Below, one piece after another: positions 5,426 through 7,175 of a DNA stretch of 7,175 nt. The stretch covers positions 1 through 7,175 of the forward strand of contig CAIUEQ010000141.1 in the NCBI GenBank assembly GCA_903898215.1. Reading direction: 5' to 3'. The stretch's first letter is position 1. Each line of letters starts with the position of its first letter. Origin of the DNA: an uncultured Bacteroidota bacterium. Lineage in GTDB: Bacteria; Bacteroidota; Bacteroidia; UKL13-3. The position numbers were made by a program, and so were the translations under genes. The notes beneath the pieces are model-generated. The model was given only the letters and a program-made list of their open reading frames with translations. It was not told where the DNA came from and did no database searches.

Positions 5426-6823
5426 TTAAAATATTTTCCCCGGGTTTAAAATTGTATTCGGATCGAATGCAAGTTTTATTTTTCGCATCAATTGTAAATG
5501 GAATTCTGAAAACATTATTGGCATAAATTTTTTCTGTACAAAACCAATTCCATGTTCACCTGAAATTGTTCCATTTAGTTTTTTACACAATTCAAAAATT
5601 TCACTGATACCATCATTTATTTTCGAGTTCCATTCTTCATCAGTCAGTTGGTCTTTCAAAATATTTACATGCAAGTTTCCATCACCGGCATGTCCGAAAC
5701 ACACTGTTTTAAATCCGTATTTTTTGGAAATTTCTTTTACACCCGAAAATAAAATTGGAAGTTCAGCTCTTGGAACAACGGTATCTTCCTCTTTATAAAC
5801 GGAGCGAATTTTAACAGCTTCCCCGATTGATCTGCGCAGCTTCCAGAAATATTCTTTCTGTTCCGATGAATCAGCAAAAAGCACGTCCAAACAATTAAAT
5901 TTTTCGAGCACTTCACCAATTTGCTCGCACTCACTCATTAAATTATCGACAACATTTCCATCCACTTCAATTAATAAATAGGCTTCAATATTATCTTGAA
6001 TAGCAAAATCAATATGTAGCATTTCTGAAGAAAGTTTGAAACCTTCAGGTTCAATAAATTCGCAAACACTAGGAGTGAATCCTGCTTTAAAAATTCCATT
6101 CACGGCTTCGCAAGCTTTTTCAGCCGAAGAAAATGAAGCCAGCATCAATAAATTATGTTGAGGAAAAGGAATGAGTTTAAAAACTATTTTAGTGATGATG
6201 CCTAAAGTTCCTTCACTGCCAATCATTAATTGTGTGAGGTTATATCCTGTCGAATATTTTAAGGTATTGGCACCTGTCCAAATAATTTCACCGGTAGGTA
6301 AAACCACTTCCATATTCAATACATAATCGCGAGTTGTACCGTATTTAAGTGCACGAGGGCCACCACTTGAATGAGCAAGATTTCCACCCAAAAAACAACT
6401 TCCTTTACTAGCCGGATCTGGTGGATAAAACAATCCTTTTTCGATAACGGCATTTTGAAAAATCTCATTGATCACTCCGGGCTCAACAGTTGCCTGAAAA
6501 TTTCTTTCGTCAATTTCAATAATTTTATTAAAACGTTCCATGGAAATAATCACACCTCCAAAAACCGGCAATGCTCCTCCGCTTAATCCTGTTCCTGCGC
6601 CACGCGGTGTGGCAGGAATTAAATGCTCGTTGCAGATTTTTAAGATTGCAGAAATTTCTTCAGGAGATTTTGGCTTTAAAACTACTTCAGGAAAAAAACA
6701 TAGATCTTCGGTATGGTCATGCGAATAATTTTCGGTTTCATTTTTTGAAGTTATCACAAATGTTTCACCAACAATTGTGATAAATTGATTTATTTGCACC
6801 TCGGTTACTTTATTGTATTGCAT
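5426..6823 (-). CDS. FAD-linked 2-hydroxyacid dehydrogenase, GlcD / D-lactate dehydrogenase type
   Basis: Flavoenzyme of 465 residues, expected to oxidise a D-2-hydroxyacid (glycolate, D-lactate or 2-hydroxyglutarate) to the 2-oxoacid and pass electrons to the respiratory chain or a partner protein. The N-terminal PCMH-type FAD domain (about 40-222) has PRGAGTGLSGGA (73-84), PPDPASKGSC and GSEGTLGIIT. The C-terminal domain has GHAGDGNLHVN (377-387), GEHGIG (422-427) and the end motif DPNTILNPGKIF. H378, H385, E423 and H424 line up with the Zn-site and catalytic residues known in human D2HGDH. No Fe-S domain is fused and no glcE or glcF neighbour is in view. The frame extends 30 codons upstream to 6913, but that part reads through a tandem repeat and overlaps the divergent gene. 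The ATG at 6821-6823 gives the normal family N terminus. Confidence 0.92.
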   Translation of the reverse strand: MQYNKVTEVQINQFITIVGETFVITSKNETENYSHDHTEDLCFFPEVVLKPKSPEEISAILKICNEHLIPATPRGAGTGLSGGALPVFGGVIISMERFNKIIEIDERNFQATVEPGVINEIFQNAVIEKGLFYPPDPASKGSCFLGGNLAHSSGGPRALKYGTTRDYVLNMEVVLPTGEIIWTGANTLKYSTGYNLTQLMIGSEGTLGIITKIVFKLIPFPQHNLLMLASFSSAEKACEAVNGIFKAGFTPSVCEFIEPEGFKLSSEMLHIDFAIQDNIEAYLLIEVDGNVVDNLMSECEQIGEVLEKFNCLDVLFADSSEQKEYFWKLRRSIGEAVKIRSVYKEEDTVVPRAELPILFSGVKEISKKYGFKTVCFGHAGDGNLHVNILKDQLTDEEWNSKINDGISEIFELCKKLNGTISGEHGIGFVQKKFMPIMFSEFHLQLMRKIKLAFDPNTILNPGKIF

Positions 6824-6826
6824 GGC

Positions 6827-6857
6827 CAAATGTAACCACAGAGAAACAGAGACACAA
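6827..6857 (-). promoter_or_regulatory. Candidate promoter of the GlcD-type gene, predicting a leaderless mRNA
   Basis: On the minus strand TACATTTG (6827-6834) matches the TAnnTTTG consensus exactly, with TTG (6855-6857) 20 bp upstream. The 8-bp tandem repeat makes up most of the spacer. Only three bases (gcc) separate the box from the ATG, so transcription would start at or next to the A of the start codon. Confidence 0.45.
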
Positions 6858-6859
6858 AG
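6836..6859. repeat. 8-bp tandem repeat (acagag type), 3 imperfect copies
   Basis: Units ccacagag, aaacagag and acacaaag follow each other directly. The array lies between the start of the GlcD-type gene (6823) and the TTG start of the GxxExxY gene (6862). Read on the plus strand in the GxxExxY frame it encodes TTEKQRHKD with no stop. I recall acagag repeats directly upstream of GxxExxY genes in other genomes, but cannot search for them here. Confidence 0.65.
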
Positions 6860-6861
6860 AT

Positions 6862-7175
6862 TTGACAGAAAAAGATAGAAACATATTAAGTGGAAAAATA
6901 CTTGAAGCATCAATTGAGGTGCATCGAAACTTAGGTCCTGGGCTTTTGGAAAGCGTATATGACATTTGTCTTTGTAAGGAATTAAAGAGTAGAAATATTA
7001 ATTTTAAACGACAGGTTTTTGTTCCTGTAATTTATAAAGATGAAAAATTAGATGCCGATTTCAGAATAGATATTCTTGTTGAAGATGAAATAATTATCGA
7101 ACTAAAGTCTGTAGAAATTTTATTGCCGGTTCACGAAGCTCAAATAATAACTTATTTAAAATTATATGAAAAAAG
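6862..7175 (+). CDS. GxxExxY family protein (PD-(D/E)xK nuclease-like), 3' end off the window
   Basis: Small protein, 104 residues seen of an expected 120-130. The defining motif is in GPGLLESVY (G27, E30, Y33), preceded by the typical SGKILEASIEVHRNL helix. A nuclease-like core follows: D70 in DADFRIDILV and E80-x-K82 in IIIELKSVE, the D...ExK arrangement of the PD-(D/E)xK fold. HEAQIITYLKLYEK then matches the family helix containing the conserved Gln (Q94). Family members are common in Bacteroidota and other environmental bacteria; to my knowledge no biochemical role is established. No in-frame ATG exists near the 5' end, so TTG at 6862-6864 (giving MTEKDRNIL) is the best start. A start further upstream through the 8-bp repeat is possible, since the frame stays open there. 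The gene is divergent from the GlcD-type gene. Confidence 0.87.
   Translation, partial: MTEKDRNILSGKILEASIEVHRNLGPGLLESVYDICLCKELKSRNINFKRQVFVPVIYKDEKLDADFRIDILVEDEIIIELKSVEILLPVHEAQIITYLKLYEK

Noticed and set aside
6824..6913. 30-residue N-terminal extension of the GlcD-type protein (a hydrophobic, signal-like stretch)
   Set aside because: It is a reading through the 8-bp repeat and the antisense of the GxxExxY start. It also overlaps the predicted promoter. The family starts at the later ATG.

Overview
This AT-rich window looks like a chromosomal segment of a member of the Bacteroidota. Three things point there: promoter-like TAnnTTTG boxes with an upstream TTG, weak or absent Shine-Dalgarno sequences, and short intergenic repeats of the cgcagat and acagag types that I associate with this phylum. 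The gene families (OPT transporter, PqqD-like protein, PepD, RAYT transposase, CDF transporter with a Cys tail, GlcD-type oxidase, GxxExxY protein) fit that assignment. I cannot name a genus.

Minus-strand block 1-3468. A promoter near 3439-3468 precedes an OPT-family oligopeptide transporter (1351-3414). A 79-bp imperfect hairpin built from ctgcg/cgcag repeats follows, then a small PqqD-like gene, then pepD, an M20-type aminoacyl-histidine dipeptidase that runs off the left edge. Only 5 bp separate the PqqD-like gene from pepD, so the two are probably co-transcribed. Peptide import followed by cytosolic dipeptide hydrolysis is a coherent theme. The PqqD-like gene has an in-frame TAA at codon 8 of its apparent full-length frame, so it is either a recent pseudogene or starts in an unusual way.

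Plus-strand block 3584-5376. A REP-associated tyrosine transposase (RAYT, single-strand HUH type) carries two in-frame minisatellites, of 18 and 21 bp, inside its Y1 domain. It is followed by a cation diffusion facilitator (CDF) metal transporter with a four-cysteine C-terminal cluster. The CDF gene converges on the next gene across a near-perfect 22-bp palindrome (5389-5410), which is a probable two-way terminator and possibly a mobile palindromic repeat.

Right block 5426-7175. A FAD-linked GlcD-type 2-hydroxyacid dehydrogenase lies on the minus strand. It is divergent from a GxxExxY-family PD-(D/E)xK-like gene that runs off the right edge. Only 38 bp separate the two chosen starts. That space holds an 8-bp tandem repeat which is also the spacer of a good promoter match for the oxidase, predicting a leaderless mRNA. 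It is readable in frame upstream of the GxxExxY start. No CRISPR array, tRNA, rRNA or prophage was seen, and no stretch over 300 bp lacks a gene. Most genes are ordinary; the unusual signals are the repeats and the broken PqqD-like gene.
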